Below, piece by piece: positions 15,930 through 26,014 of a stretch of DNA of 64,000 bases (the first letter of the stretch is position 1; every line of letters begins with the position of its first letter). The notes beneath the pieces were generated by a model. That model made no database searches. It saw only the letters and a list, made by a program, of their open reading frames with translations, and was not told where the DNA came from. This DNA comes from DASQYE01 sp035940775 (GTDB lineage: Bacteria; Acidobacteriota; Blastocatellia; Pyrinomonadales; Pyrinomonadaceae): contig DASZEN010000033.1 in NCBI GenBank assembly GCA_035940775.1, positions 248,001 through 312,000 of the forward strand. The letters are read 5' to 3'. Both the position numbers and the translations under genes were made by a program.

Positions 15930-17158
15930 TTACAGCCTTGACGGACGAGTTCTTCTATGCAATCGACGAACTGCGTGGCCTGCTGACGGCGATCGAAGTG
16001 TGCCACGACATAGGCGCGCGCTGATTGGCCCAGCGCATTGGACTGTCCGCGATCACTGCTCAGATTTCGTATCGCCTGGGCCATACCGGCATTATCTCCC
16101 GGCGGCACGAAGACACCCCCGCCCGCAGCCTCTATCACCTGCCGGATCACTCCATCAATGGCGAGAATGGTCGGACGCCCCGCCGCCATATAATCAAAAA
16201 CCTTGTTGGGATAGGTCGTACGAAACATAGGTATATCTTTGAGACATGCGATGCAGGCATCAGAGGCGGCGAGGATTTCCGCCATCTCAGACTTGGGACG
16301 AGTGCCGGTGAAAGTGACGTTCGGCAGATCGAGACGGCGCGCCAGCTCTTCAAGGTTTGCGCGCTCCTTTCCGTCACCGACAAGCAGGAAGTGGATCGAA
16401 GCCTGATCGCGCAAAAGCTCGGCGGCCCTGAGAATAATCGGAATATCATTGGCGAGGCCGAGCGCCCCGGCATAGGTGACGACAAACTGACCGTTGAGCC
16501 CCAACTCCTTACGCGCCCGTTCGCCCTTAGCATGTGGGTCGAACATACGCGTATCCACGCCGTTCGGGATCAAAGTAATCTTCGCTTCGGGCACGCCTTT
16601 CTCGATAAGGTAGTCACGGTACGCAGGTGAATTGACTACGAGGTGTGTGGCGCGGGCGTAGAGAAAGCTTTCCAGCCAGCGCGACAATTTAATCAGCAGC
16701 GAGTTGCGTAAGACTCCCATCTCGATGGCGAAGTCGGGCCATAGATCGCGTATCTCAAGCAGGAAAGGGCGACGACGTATGGCAGCGACCACCCAGGCCG
16801 AAATCGCTTGAAAGATCGGCGGCGACGTGCCCATCACCAAATCCACAGGGCCCGCGCGAAGCCCCGCCCAGATGGACGTGAACATAAAACTGAAGAAGGA
16901 TACGACGCGCCAGAAAAAGCTGCGGTGCAGACTCGGATAGGTATAGGCCTGCAACACGCGCACGCCTTCCATCTCCTGCTCGGTAAACCATCCGCGCCCG
17001 CCCTCTATGACGCGTTTGCCCGTCAGGTAGCTCAGGTCGCTGGCGACCACCTTGAAAGTATGCCCGCGCGATATGGCGTGACGGGCGAATTCATAGTGGC
17101 GAGTGCCGCCGGACTCGCTCGGCGAGACGAAAGCCTGATGAATCAACAGAACACGCAT
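15926..17158 (-). CDS. GT4-family glycosyltransferase (WbuB-like)
   Basis: A 410-residue GT-B glycosyltransferase. The N-terminal half begins LLIHQAFVSPSESGGTRHYE, a phrase typical of WbuB-type GT4 enzymes, and contains LEIRDLWPDFAIEMG. The C-terminal half has LIPNGVDTRMFDP, FVVTYAGALGLANDIPIILR and the donor-binding CLKDIPMFRTTYPNKVFDYM. It acts at the cytoplasmic membrane face, adding a sugar to the lipid-linked intermediate. Four-base overlap with the sugar transferase gene downstream and a 3-base gap to the heparinase-like gene upstream show tight operon packing. Confidence 0.9.
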   Translation of the reverse strand: MRVLLIHQAFVSPSESGGTRHYEFARHAISRGHTFKVVASDLSYLTGKRVIEGGRGWFTEQEMEGVRVLQAYTYPSLHRSFFWRVVSFFSFMFTSIWAGLRAGPVDLVMGTSPPIFQAISAWVVAAIRRRPFLLEIRDLWPDFAIEMGVLRNSLLIKLSRWLESFLYARATHLVVNSPAYRDYLIEKGVPEAKITLIPNGVDTRMFDPHAKGERARKELGLNGQFVVTYAGALGLANDIPIILRAAELLRDQASIHFLLVGDGKERANLEELARRLDLPNVTFTGTRPKSEMAEILAASDACIACLKDIPMFRTTYPNKVFDYMAAGRPTILAIDGVIRQVIEAAGGGVFVPPGDNAGMAQAIRNLSSDRGQSNALGQSARAYVVAHFDRRQQATQFVDCIEELVRQGCK

Positions 17159-17161
17159 CCC

Positions 17162-19384
17162 TTACATCTCCAGGCGGTCTTCGGCCTCTCCGGTAATGGC
17201 TATCGAGCTGACCAATGAGTGCTGCCCGCCATCACGGCTCTGTAAATCAACGGCCCCGCTCCACCGTTTGGCGACGACCCGCAGCCGCCCGCCTTCGGTT
17301 ATCACCTCAAGCGGCTCGGCGCTGAATACCGTCCAGAAGAGAGAGGAGCAGGCGTCATGAACCACCCTATCGACGGAAAGCGCCGGAGCGCGATAATCAT
17401 AATAGGGCGATTGCCAGCCGCGCGGGCTCTGCTCGTCGGCTCTGACCAGAGAGTTAACACCCTTGCCGTCGAGCGTCCCCGTTTGCACGTGATAAGGAGT
17501 CGGAGAGGTGAGAAGGGTCAGTCTTCCCGTCTCCTCGTTCCATTCATAGGGAACATCCTCAAACAACCAATGCAGCCTGTAGCGATGTTCGCCCCTGCTA
17601 TCGAGGGCATCAAGAACCATCCAGCCTTTGTCTCCCAGGCGCAGCAGAGCACGCCGGTGCGTGACCGGCGGTTTCAATCTTTGATAACCATTATGCTCGC
17701 CCTCCAGGTACGCCAGGTGCCCGCCAGAAGATCGGCCATCCTGACGGACACGGCTTTCGAGCCAGGGAATCCAGAGAAACTTGCCGACCTGATTCATCTG
17801 ATCCAGGTCGTCGACGGTAACGGTGTTATGGTAGGCGCTGCGAGCGAGCGAGTTGTTCCAGAGGGGCGGAGCATTGTAGCTATAAGTCCCGGCATCAAGG
17901 GCTATGTTCTGCCCTTTCCACCAGAGGTCTAAATGCAGCATGTCGGCCTGGCCCGGTCGAGCCTCGAAGCTTGCGCAGCGCAGAAAGCAGAAGCCGTCCC
18001 CGTTGCGCAGCGTATAGTATCCGCCGGTTTCGGCCCGCAATTCCTCTGGCTTAGCCCCGTTCATGGGCGCTTCAAGGGCTGCGGGGCCGAACAGCCACAA
18101 CAGGTCTTCGTCCCATGGGCCATGTTCATAGCAGCGCCCCTGGTTCGACAAAAAGTGTGCGGCCTGGATGACGGGTCGAAAGTCCCTATAATCGCAGTTA
18201 TTGAGAGGCAGAATCAGCGCTCCGTCATTGTGGCCGTAGTTGGGAAGCCGTCCGCTGTCCGTATCCTGCAACTGGTAGAGGAAAGAGCCCGCACGACCGA
18301 CGCGTTCTCGCAGTTCGGAACTGAAGGGCTGACCATCGAGTTCGGCCAGGCGTAGAGACCACAGATAGGCTTGCAGCGCTAGGCGCTGGTAATTAAACGA
18401 GTGCTGGACGAAAGCGCCATCGCTATAGATCAACTCGCAACCCAGCTTCTCCAAATACAGTCGGCCCGTCTCCGTCCACCTCGGGGCGTCTGCCAGCTCA
18501 GGAAAGAGAGTGCCGATAGTCCACAGCCCGACGCTCTCGCTAATGCTGTGATTGTTTCTCTGGCTGATGGCGTAACTAAAATTAGCCTCGATACGCTGTC
18601 CCGATATTGCCATCATCTGCGCCAGAGAAGCGACGCGCTCGGCGCTGGTCTCCGCAGCGTCCAGGAACCCATAGAGACCGAAGCACCAGGCCATGACGCG
18701 AAAGCTGGTCTCCTGGCCGCACTTCCAGTTCGGGCCCCGCTGGGGGAGATTTTTTTCTCGCCAATCTTCGACCAGCTTCCAGAAGAGTGCTGCATAGGTT
18801 TCGTCGCCAGTCCGCCAGTAGGCACGCACCAGCGCATATACGAAACCGAAGCGACTCAGCTCCCAGATGACCTTGATGTCGCCGTGGCCGAAATCCGCGA
18901 TCTCGCTCCAATGACGGTCGGACGGTGCCGCCTGTTTGGTGAACGGATTGGCGTGCCAGTCAGGAGGGTATCCGGCATGTCCGGCCCGGTGCTCGAAGTA
19001 GCGAAAGGTTCCGCAGGCGATCTCGTCAGCCACACCGACCGGCGTCCGAGTTGCGTCCGCGTCCCAGCGCCTGAAGCAGCTTTTATATTGCTCGCGCGCG
19101 GTTGGGTTAAAGAAGAACCGGGGCGCGTTGCCGCGACGATAGCTCAGGTACGCTTCGGGTTCGGCCAGCCCGGCGTCACTAACGAACCCTCGTAAAGGCT
19201 GTTCGTTCCAGTCCTTCGCCGGTATCCGGCGGCGAACCAGACCTGATCGCAGCCGGGCGGCATAGAACGTACGGTAAACAAGCCACTCGGCGCCGAAATG
19301 ACGCCATAGCTGGTGAAGCTCAGAAGCCCTGTTCATAGCGTTGCCGATTGCCGATCTATACGAAGGCAAGACAGTCTTTTTCAA
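17162..19384 (-). CDS. Heparinase II/III-like (alginate lyase family) protein
   Basis: A 740-residue protein with an alpha/alpha-toroid N-terminal region (residues about 100-400, for example WNSNPF-like WHANPFTKQ, FRVMAWCFGLYG, QRNNHSISESVGLW) and a beta-sandwich heparinase II/III C-terminal domain (from about 430; DLWWKGQNIALDAGTYSYN, YHNTVTVDDLDQM). Residues in NNHSISE and the later Tyr/His clusters match positions used by uronate lyases. No signal peptide is evident, as is usual for such proteins in polysaccharide loci with exosortase-like architecture. Its neighbours are an AsnB-type enzyme and a two-domain oxidoreductase, a conserved trio. It may process uronic-acid-containing polymer or act in synthesis. 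Confidence 0.85.
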   Translation of the reverse strand: MKKTVLPSYRSAIGNAMNRASELHQLWRHFGAEWLVYRTFYAARLRSGLVRRRIPAKDWNEQPLRGFVSDAGLAEPEAYLSYRRGNAPRFFFNPTAREQYKSCFRRWDADATRTPVGVADEIACGTFRYFEHRAGHAGYPPDWHANPFTKQAAPSDRHWSEIADFGHGDIKVIWELSRFGFVYALVRAYWRTGDETYAALFWKLVEDWREKNLPQRGPNWKCGQETSFRVMAWCFGLYGFLDAAETSAERVASLAQMMAISGQRIEANFSYAISQRNNHSISESVGLWTIGTLFPELADAPRWTETGRLYLEKLGCELIYSDGAFVQHSFNYQRLALQAYLWSLRLAELDGQPFSSELRERVGRAGSFLYQLQDTDSGRLPNYGHNDGALILPLNNCDYRDFRPVIQAAHFLSNQGRCYEHGPWDEDLLWLFGPAALEAPMNGAKPEELRAETGGYYTLRNGDGFCFLRCASFEARPGQADMLHLDLWWKGQNIALDAGTYSYNAPPLWNNSLARSAYHNTVTVDDLDQMNQVGKFLWIPWLESRVRQDGRSSGGHLAYLEGEHNGYQRLKPPVTHRRALLRLGDKGWMVLDALDSRGEHRYRLHWLFEDVPYEWNEETGRLTLLTSPTPYHVQTGTLDGKGVNSLVRADEQSPRGWQSPYYDYRAPALSVDRVVHDACSSLFWTVFSAEPLEVITEGGRLRVVAKRWSGAVDLQSRDGGQHSLVSSIAITGEAEDRLEM

Positions 19385-19392
19385 TCCGCAAT

Positions 19393-21594
19393 CTAAGATC
19401 GCAAGACTACGGGCTCGCCTATCTCAACACTGTGACGTGCGGCGAGGGTCGCCTGCGTGGAACGAACCATCGCTTCAAAGGAGATGGGCGCGGGGCCTTT
19501 GCCCGTCAGGTGATTGACAAACGCCTGCCATTCCGCGCGGTGTCCTTTATCCTGTCTGAGTCGCGCCGTGCGCTCGATCTTTTTACTTCCAGTGCGGATG
19601 AGCAATGAGCGGTAATCATCGAGGCGCGCCGAGAGTCCGCCGCCGAAGACCTCAAGGCCCTCTTTGCTAAAACTCTTATTGCCGTTGGCAACGTAGGTGA
19701 TGGTTGCCAGAGACCCGTTATCGAAATCGAGAGTGATCGAAAGATTGTCCTGCGAATAACGCCCGCCGTCAGGCATCACGTGGGTCGTTACCCTTCGCGG
19801 CCAGCTTCCGGCCAGGTCAATCAGTAAATCTATGAAGTGGCAGCCTTCGCCCAGAAGGCGCCCTCCACCCTGAAGAGGGTCTTGAATCCAGTGCTCTGGC
19901 GGGATATACCCGGCATTGACCCTGTAGTTCAGCATCAGTGGCTCGCCCGTGTCCCGCAGGTATTGCTTCAGCTCAAGGATGAAGGGAGCAAAGCGCCTGT
20001 TGAATCCGACCATCAGGGCGGGCGCGCCCGCCTTTTGAAATGCAGCTCGATTGATAGCCTCACGGTAGGCGGCGATGATCTCGTGAAGCTCTTCTTCTGT
20101 CAGGCAGAGCGGCTTTTCGACAAAGACGTTTTTGCCCGACTTTAACGCCTGTATGACCTGGCGCGCATGAAGATGGTGGCGCGTGAGAACCGCCACCGTG
20201 TTGATGTCCGGGTCGCTGAGAATCGCTTCAAAATCGGGCGCGCAATAGTCGAATTTGAAACGGCTGGCAGTCGATTGCGCGCTCAGACCGCTGGCGCTGG
20301 CGATGCCTATCAACTTCACATGTTCTATACCTTTGAGCGCAGGCAATAAAGTGGCGTTGGCGAAATTGCCTGCTCCGAGGACACCTATTCCGACTTTGGT
20401 GAGATGTCCATCCGTAGATTTACGTGAAGTCCCCGCCTGTAAATCACCTAAAATGATCTTGCCTTCTTGCGGGGTTTCCGGGTAATTCAGGAGCACGCCG
20501 AGAAACGGCTCATTGGTTTTACCCGTGATGACATCGTAGGCTCCGATCGCGTCTCTGACGGCGAAGCGGTGCGTAATTAATGGCTCAATATTGAGCTTGC
20601 CTTCGGCCAGCAATTGCGCGAAGGCTTCCATATTACGCTGCTCAGTCCAGCGCACGTAGCCGTATGGATAATCCCGCCCCTTCTCTTCGTAGTCGGGGTC
20701 GTAGCGGCCCGGCCCATAGGAACGGCTGAGCCTGAAGTCAAGCTCTTTTTCATAATAGACCTTACGCGGTATATGCATCCCGACTGCGCCGACGGCGACC
20801 ACTATCCCTCTGTTTCTGGCGATCTCACCCGCAAGCCTGACCGGCTCGCTGCTCTCCGTGTCGGCCGTGATAAGCACGGCGTCAAAGCCGCGATTAGCCG
20901 TAAAGAGTTGAGCATTCGACACGGCGGAAGCATTGGTGCAGGCGCGGTCGGCTCCCATTTCAAGCGCGAGAGCGACGCGCTGCGCATTGAGGTCTATCCC
21001 GAAGACGCGACAACCCGCGGCCTTGAGCATCTGCACGGTTAGTTGGCCGAGCAGGCCCAGTCCGATGACCGCGACCTGATGCCCGAGCACGACTTCCGAT
21101 TGACGAATGCCTTGCAGCGCGACAGCGCCGATGGTCGTAAAAGCGCCCGCCTCGAAAGAGACATTCTCCGCCAGCTTAACTGCGAGGTTGCGCGGAATGT
21201 AGGCCACCTCGGCATGGCCCGCGTAACCGCCCCCGGCACATGCCACACGGTCTCCGACCTGAAACGGCCCGGCCTCTTTACCGACAGCCACCACCGTCCC
21301 GGCCGAACTGTAGCCGAGAGGCAAAGGTTGATCGAGGCGATTGCGAACGCTGTCAATCGTCGTCAAAATCCCTTCGCGCTGCGCTTTGTCGAGCACCTGT
21401 CGCACAAGGTCTGGACGCGCCCTGGCCTTCTGAATGATATTCTTCTCGGCGAAATCCACCACCATCCGCTCAGTCCCGGCGGAGACGAGGCTCGCGCGCG
21501 TGTGAACCAGAATACCGCCCGCACGCAGGGTCGGCGTCGGCACTTCAGCTATAAGCAGTTCGCCCGATTTGAAGTTCTGAACAACCTGTTTCAT
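19393..21594 (-). CDS. Two-domain oxidoreductase: zinc-type ADH fused to Gfo/Idh/MocA
   Basis: A 733-residue fusion. Residues about 1-370 form a medium-chain alcohol dehydrogenase-like domain (AGTERMVVDFAEK, AVIGLGLLGQLTVQMLKAAG), with several catalytic zinc ligands not evident. Residues about 395-733 form a Gfo/Idh/MocA oxidoreductase (VGIGVLGAGNFANATLLPAL, NVFVEKPLCLTEEEL with the family EKP motif, GEGCHFIDLLIDLAG). Fusions of this type occur in polysaccharide loci and are thought to oxidise or rearrange nucleotide sugars. The gene sits 8 bases upstream of the heparinase-like gene and three bases downstream of asnB. Confidence 0.9.
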   Translation of the reverse strand: MKQVVQNFKSGELLIAEVPTPTLRAGGILVHTRASLVSAGTERMVVDFAEKNIIQKARARPDLVRQVLDKAQREGILTTIDSVRNRLDQPLPLGYSSAGTVVAVGKEAGPFQVGDRVACAGGGYAGHAEVAYIPRNLAVKLAENVSFEAGAFTTIGAVALQGIRQSEVVLGHQVAVIGLGLLGQLTVQMLKAAGCRVFGIDLNAQRVALALEMGADRACTNASAVSNAQLFTANRGFDAVLITADTESSEPVRLAGEIARNRGIVVAVGAVGMHIPRKVYYEKELDFRLSRSYGPGRYDPDYEEKGRDYPYGYVRWTEQRNMEAFAQLLAEGKLNIEPLITHRFAVRDAIGAYDVITGKTNEPFLGVLLNYPETPQEGKIILGDLQAGTSRKSTDGHLTKVGIGVLGAGNFANATLLPALKGIEHVKLIGIASASGLSAQSTASRFKFDYCAPDFEAILSDPDINTVAVLTRHHLHARQVIQALKSGKNVFVEKPLCLTEEELHEIIAAYREAINRAAFQKAGAPALMVGFNRRFAPFILELKQYLRDTGEPLMLNYRVNAGYIPPEHWIQDPLQGGGRLLGEGCHFIDLLIDLAGSWPRRVTTHVMPDGGRYSQDNLSITLDFDNGSLATITYVANGNKSFSKEGLEVFGGGLSARLDDYRSLLIRTGSKKIERTARLRQDKGHRAEWQAFVNHLTGKGPAPISFEAMVRSTQATLAARHSVEIGEPVVLRS

Positions 21595-21597
21595 GAT

Positions 21598-23520
21598 CTA
21601 ATCGATAAAAGCTCGCATCCATAATTCAAGGGTTAAAAATTGCCAGACTTGCAGAGACCAGTCTTCTCGTCCTCTACGCTGCTCATCTATCAGACGGCGC
21701 ACGGCCTTCGGATCGAACAGCCCGCGCCTCTTAATATTACTCTCGCCGAGCAGATCATCGACCATCTCTTGCAGGTCGTGCGCCAGCCAGTAATCGGCCG
21801 GAGCACCAAAGCCTGCCTTTTTTTGTTCGAGCACCTCGGCCGGAAGCAGCGGTCGCATCGCCTCTCGCAAAATATACTTGGTCGTTCCCTGATGCAGCTT
21901 AAGATGAGGCGGTACGTTCCAGGCGACCCATTCGACCAGTTCCCTATCCAGAAAAGGCACACGCACTTCCACCGAAGAGGCCATGCTCATCTTGTCGTTG
22001 TAGGTGAGATTCAAGCTGACCATAAATGCTTTGGTATCCAGATAAAGCATCTGGTTGAGAATATCTGCTCCGGAGACGCGATCGAAGTAGTCCAGGTGGC
22101 GGCGGCGCGGATCCGCGCCGTTGATACGGCTGCGAATGTCCTCGTGGTAGAGCTGCTGTTTGTGGGCCTCCGTCAGGTAGACGCTGTCCATGATGAACCT
22201 GTCTCTTGACGGCAGGGAACCGCTGCGCGCCATCTTCTTCGCCAGCCGCGTATAACCTTTCAGCGGCGTTCCGCGAAATGACGGCAGCGCTGTCAACGCG
22301 GGCTCGATCACGTTCCTGCGGAAAACTGAAGGAATACGCCTGTAGTGCTCGGCCAGATAATGTGCCTGATACTTTCTATAGCCTGCGAACACCTCGTCTC
22401 CGCCGACCCCGGAAAGCAGCACCGTCACATCCTTGCGCGCCTCGCGGTTGACCAGATAAGCGGTGATCGTGGCCGGATCGGACGTGGGCTCGTCCATATG
22501 CCAGACGAGCCGTGGCAAGAGGTCTACGATGTCCGGCTCAACCATAATCTCCGTATGAAGACAGCCGAAGTGCTGCGCCGTACGACGCGCCACGGCAGTA
22601 TCATCAAGCGTCACTTCGCCCCGACGATATTTTTCAGGGAAAGAGATGGTGAAGGTGCGGACAGGCTGGCTGCTCTTTGCGGCCATCGCCGCCACGATGC
22701 TGCTGGAATCAAGCCCCGCGCTGAGGAACGCTCCCAACGGAACATCGCTGAGCATTTGTGATTCGACCGACGCGGTGAAACGCTCGCGCAACTCGGCGGC
22801 CAACTCGTCTTCGCCCCCCGAAAATTGATATTCCTTATCAGGAAAGCGCAAGTCCCAGTACTGAACCGTCTCAAGCGCGCCCTCACGGAAGATGGCGTAA
22901 TGACCCGCCGGTAGTTTGTAGACCCCGTCGAACATCGTCAGCGGGTCTGGAACCCACAGGAAGGTCAGGTATTGGTGAAGGGCTTTCAAGTTAAGACGGC
23001 GACGAAAGCCCGGAAGCGACAGCAGGGCTTTGACCTCTGAGGCGAAAGCCAGTCGCGCGCCCTCGTGGCAATAATAGAGCGGCTTGATGCCGAAATGATC
23101 CCGCGCCAGGAAAAGGTGCTGGCGCGTTCGATCCCAGATGGCGAGGGCAAACATCCCGTTCAGACGGCGCACGCATTCCGGCCCGTACTCCTGATAAAGA
23201 TAGAGCACCGCTTCGGTATCGCTGTGGGAGCGGAATTCGTACCCCTTCGCTTCCAGCTCGCGCCGCAACTGCGGGTAGTTATATACCTCGCCGTTGTAGA
23301 CAATGGTGAGCGCGCCATCCGGCGTCGTCATGGGCATGTGCCCCGCCGGAGAAAGGTCAAGGATAGCCAAACGGCTTGAGCCGAGCCCGATCCAATCCCC
23401 GGATGCCGAGACCATTTCGCAGGTTCCATGATCGTCCGGCCCACGGTGGGATTGCGCGCCGGTCATACGCCCGACCGCCTCAAGATCACCCCAATTTACT
23501 GCGCCAACAATACCGCACAT
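21598..23520 (-). CDS. asnB: AsnB-type glutamine-dependent amidotransferase
   Basis: A 640-residue class II glutamine amidotransferase fused to an asparagine synthetase domain. Cys2 (MCGIVGAVNWG) is the N-terminal nucleophile that releases ammonia from glutamine. The synthetase half holds GAFLSAGLDSSSIVAAM (the SGGLDSS-type pyrophosphate loop, here SAGLDSS) and LLSGVGGDEVFAGYRKY. In amino acid metabolism it makes asparagine. In a polysaccharide locus, however, paralogues such as WbpS-type enzymes amidate uronic acid residues. The packed position (three to four bases to each neighbour) argues for the latter, by inference. Confidence 0.88.
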   Translation of the reverse strand: MCGIVGAVNWGDLEAVGRMTGAQSHRGPDDHGTCEMVSASGDWIGLGSSRLAILDLSPAGHMPMTTPDGALTIVYNGEVYNYPQLRRELEAKGYEFRSHSDTEAVLYLYQEYGPECVRRLNGMFALAIWDRTRQHLFLARDHFGIKPLYYCHEGARLAFASEVKALLSLPGFRRRLNLKALHQYLTFLWVPDPLTMFDGVYKLPAGHYAIFREGALETVQYWDLRFPDKEYQFSGGEDELAAELRERFTASVESQMLSDVPLGAFLSAGLDSSSIVAAMAAKSSQPVRTFTISFPEKYRRGEVTLDDTAVARRTAQHFGCLHTEIMVEPDIVDLLPRLVWHMDEPTSDPATITAYLVNREARKDVTVLLSGVGGDEVFAGYRKYQAHYLAEHYRRIPSVFRRNVIEPALTALPSFRGTPLKGYTRLAKKMARSGSLPSRDRFIMDSVYLTEAHKQQLYHEDIRSRINGADPRRRHLDYFDRVSGADILNQMLYLDTKAFMVSLNLTYNDKMSMASSVEVRVPFLDRELVEWVAWNVPPHLKLHQGTTKYILREAMRPLLPAEVLEQKKAGFGAPADYWLAHDLQEMVDDLLGESNIKRRGLFDPKAVRRLIDEQRRGREDWSLQVWQFLTLELWMRAFID

Positions 23521-23523
23521 ATT

Positions 23524-24675
23524 TCAGGCAACATTACGACAACTGGTTTGGGCCACATCTGCGAGCAGCGAGAAGGTCTCGCGCGCGCAACGCTCCCACG
23601 AAAAAGACTGCGCCCTCTCGTATGCCGACCAGGCGCAACGCTCGCGCAGATCAGCATCTTCCATCAAACGCCGCAAAGCGCTTGCGATATTCTCCGGCTG
23701 CTCGGGATCGAAATAGACGCCCTCCTCTCCTAAAACTTCCGGCATTGGCCCGCGCGCCGCACAGGCTATCGGTAAGCCGCCAGCCATAGCCTCAACCAGA
23801 ACATTAGGCAGGCTCTCGCAGCTTGAGGCGAAAGCGAACCCGTCTGCCTGATGATAATAGCCCGGCAGTTCTCTGTGGGGCACGGCTCCCAGATAATTGA
23901 TGAAGGTATTGTCAGGGTCGATACCTTCGATGACCTGCTTTAGATGACGCAGAGCAGCCGGATAGGCAGGGCCGATCATATCCAGCGCGACTGGCAGCCC
24001 CTGCTGCCTCAATGAGGCGATGGCCTTGGCCACTTCCCACTGGTGCTTGTAAACGTCAACGATAGAGACATAAAGCCATTTGAACGGACGCGTCGAAGAA
24101 TAACTGGAGAGGGCCCGTTGACTTCTGGGCTGGGAGCGAAATATCTCTGTCAGGCCGTGAGGGATAATCCTCACCTCGCCCTGTAAAGGGCCTGTGCGTC
24201 GTTTTATCTCGCGACTCACTGTTTCCGTCAGAAAAATCATACCCGCCGCGTTCCTAAAGGTGGTCGTTTGACCTCGCTCTAAGAGGTGCAGCCTTAACCT
24301 GGTTAGCGAGAGCCCGTAACGACGACGCTCTTCAGGATCGAAAGGCAGAAAATTCTGCGACATCGCGACAAAGGGTTTGAAGCCGCCGGTATAGCGCCCA
24401 CCTGGGAAAAATAAGATGTCGCAGTTCCGGGTCGCCAGGGCTGTCAACCTGGTCTGTTGCCACAAAACGCGTTGCGTGGCGGAACCATCGAGCAATGGAT
24501 CATGTGATGGCTGCAACCAGGAGCGTTCCGGCAGGTGGCTTAACGTCTGGCGGCCCCCCCAGACAATGACACGCTCAATGCCAAAATCTACGGGGTTGGC
24601 CGCCCGCATTAACTCGGCGAGGTGCGTCAACCCGCCTCCGGCGCGGATATTTGAGGCATCTATACCCAGGCGCAT
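23524..24675 (-). CDS. GT4-family glycosyltransferase
   Basis: A 383-residue GT-B enzyme. The N-terminus (MRLGIDASNIRAGGGLTHL) is the acceptor-side Rossmann start, and the C-terminal half contains WLYVSIVDVYKHQWEVAKAI, YLGAVPHRELPGYYHQADGF and the donor-binding CESLPNVLVEAMAGGLPIAC. It retains the E-x7-E pattern (ESLPNVLVE) of family GT4. It should add one sugar of the repeat unit in the cytoplasm. The specific sugar cannot be told. The next gene downstream, asnB, begins four bases after the stop. Confidence 0.9.
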   Translation of the reverse strand: MRLGIDASNIRAGGGLTHLAELMRAANPVDFGIERVIVWGGRQTLSHLPERSWLQPSHDPLLDGSATQRVLWQQTRLTALATRNCDILFFPGGRYTGGFKPFVAMSQNFLPFDPEERRRYGLSLTRLRLHLLERGQTTTFRNAAGMIFLTETVSREIKRRTGPLQGEVRIIPHGLTEIFRSQPRSQRALSSYSSTRPFKWLYVSIVDVYKHQWEVAKAIASLRQQGLPVALDMIGPAYPAALRHLKQVIEGIDPDNTFINYLGAVPHRELPGYYHQADGFAFASSCESLPNVLVEAMAGGLPIACAARGPMPEVLGEEGVYFDPEQPENIASALRRLMEDADLRERCAWSAYERAQSFSWERCARETFSLLADVAQTSCRNVA

Positions 24676-24700
24676 GGGTGCTCCAACTCTTCCTCGTCTT

Positions 24701-26014
24701 CTAATTATTCGGCGTCAGGACATTACCCGTCGTGCCGTAAGAATAGACGCTGCCGCTGCGGTTGCCGGAAAGCGAATTGTTCGTCACGATGTTGTTGTTT
24801 GATTGGTATAAGAGAACCCCCCAAGCCTGAAGCTTGACGGCGCGCGTATCGGTGCAGCGATTCCCGGTGATCGTATTTCCATCTGAGCTTTCGACCCTGA
24901 TGCCGTCAGCGACGCCTGGGCCCAGTGTGGAATTGTTTATGCAGATGTTGCTTGAAATCGTGTGCTTTCCCGCCGAGACAAATATGCCGTGACGCCGATT
25001 TTCAATGACGGTATTACCGCTGATGGTATGTGCCATCCCACCCACCCAGATGCCGGAGTTACCAGCGCCTGTGACCGAGTTGCCCTGAATCGTCCAGCCC
25101 TGCGACCCGGTTGCCAGCACCAGCGCATTTTCAGTCGTGCCGCCATTATCAATCAGCGTATTGCCGACCGCATGACCGCCTACGGACGGTTGACTCAGAC
25201 CCAACCGCTCAGCATATCTGATATACATAGCGTTCAATCCGGAGCCACGGATCGTATTGCCGCTGATGGTCGTATACCTGTCTCCATCCGTCAGGATTCC
25301 GTGATCGGTCGCGCCCTCTATTAAGTTTCCGATCAAACGATTCCCCTGCAACTCGCCCGGTGTGTTAAGGTACAACTCAATCCCGTTACGCCTTGAGTTC
25401 TTCAGGTGCGAGTTGACCACATAGCAGTAGGAGGAGTCGTTGATCTCCACGTTGTGCGAAAATTGCGTTCCCTCTGACAACGAGTTAATCACTCCGCAGT
25501 TGCGTGAAGATGCGCCGATGAAGACAGACCAGTAAAAGCCTGCATCGAACCAGCATCGCTCAACCGTTACATCCTCTGAACCGAGTGTCTCGATTGCACT
25601 AAATGTCGCTCCGCTGCCCACGGCATTGACGGAAGTAAAGCCTAGATCACGGATCGCCACACGATCAGCCGCTGCCGTCATCAATATCATAGCCATACCC
25701 GGCGGAAAGGCCCCGCTTGCCTTCACTATCGAGCGCCGACTACCTGCTCCGATCATTGTCACATCTGCCGCAGGCTGAAATTGCTGCGAGACCATATATG
25801 TGCCCGCCGGAAAGTAGACTTGGCATCCGGTGGTGTTGGCCGCCGTCAGCGCACTTGCGATGGCCTGCGTATCATCAGCCGTGCCATCGCCTTGAGCGCC
25901 GAAAGTTTTGACATTGCACACATCTATGAAGTTGGTGCTGGCAGGCTGCGCCTGCGTGGCGGGCACGTATATGATGAACATCAAAATGATGCCCGAAAGT
26001 ATTGGCTTTATCAT
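24701..26014 (-). CDS. Exported right-handed beta-helix repeat protein
   Basis: A 437-residue protein from the ATG at 26014 (MIKPILSGIILMF); an earlier start at 26050 would place charged residues before the signal peptide. Residues 1-22 are a signal peptide ending near ATQAQ. Then comes VKTFGAQGDGTADDTQAI with VYFPAGTYMVSQQ, the pectate lyase 3 type cap. Repeated coils with NxI/V patterns follow (HTISGNTVIENRRHG, HTISSNICINNSTLGPG, NTITGNRCTDTRAV). The fold is shared with polysaccharide lyases and C5-epimerases. It is the second such protein in the locus and likely acts on the polymer in the periplasm. Confidence 0.85.
   Translation of the reverse strand: MIKPILSGIILMFIIYVPATQAQPASTNFIDVCNVKTFGAQGDGTADDTQAIASALTAANTTGCQVYFPAGTYMVSQQFQPAADVTMIGAGSRRSIVKASGAFPPGMAMILMTAAADRVAIRDLGFTSVNAVGSGATFSAIETLGSEDVTVERCWFDAGFYWSVFIGASSRNCGVINSLSEGTQFSHNVEINDSSYCYVVNSHLKNSRRNGIELYLNTPGELQGNRLIGNLIEGATDHGILTDGDRYTTISGNTIRGSGLNAMYIRYAERLGLSQPSVGGHAVGNTLIDNGGTTENALVLATGSQGWTIQGNSVTGAGNSGIWVGGMAHTISGNTVIENRRHGIFVSAGKHTISSNICINNSTLGPGVADGIRVESSDGNTITGNRCTDTRAVKLQAWGVLLYQSNNNIVTNNSLSGNRSGSVYSYGTTGNVLTPNN

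Noticed and set aside
18401..19195. A 264-codon plus-strand open frame in the heparinase-like gene
   Set aside because: It is antisense to a protein with clear family patterns and has none of its own.
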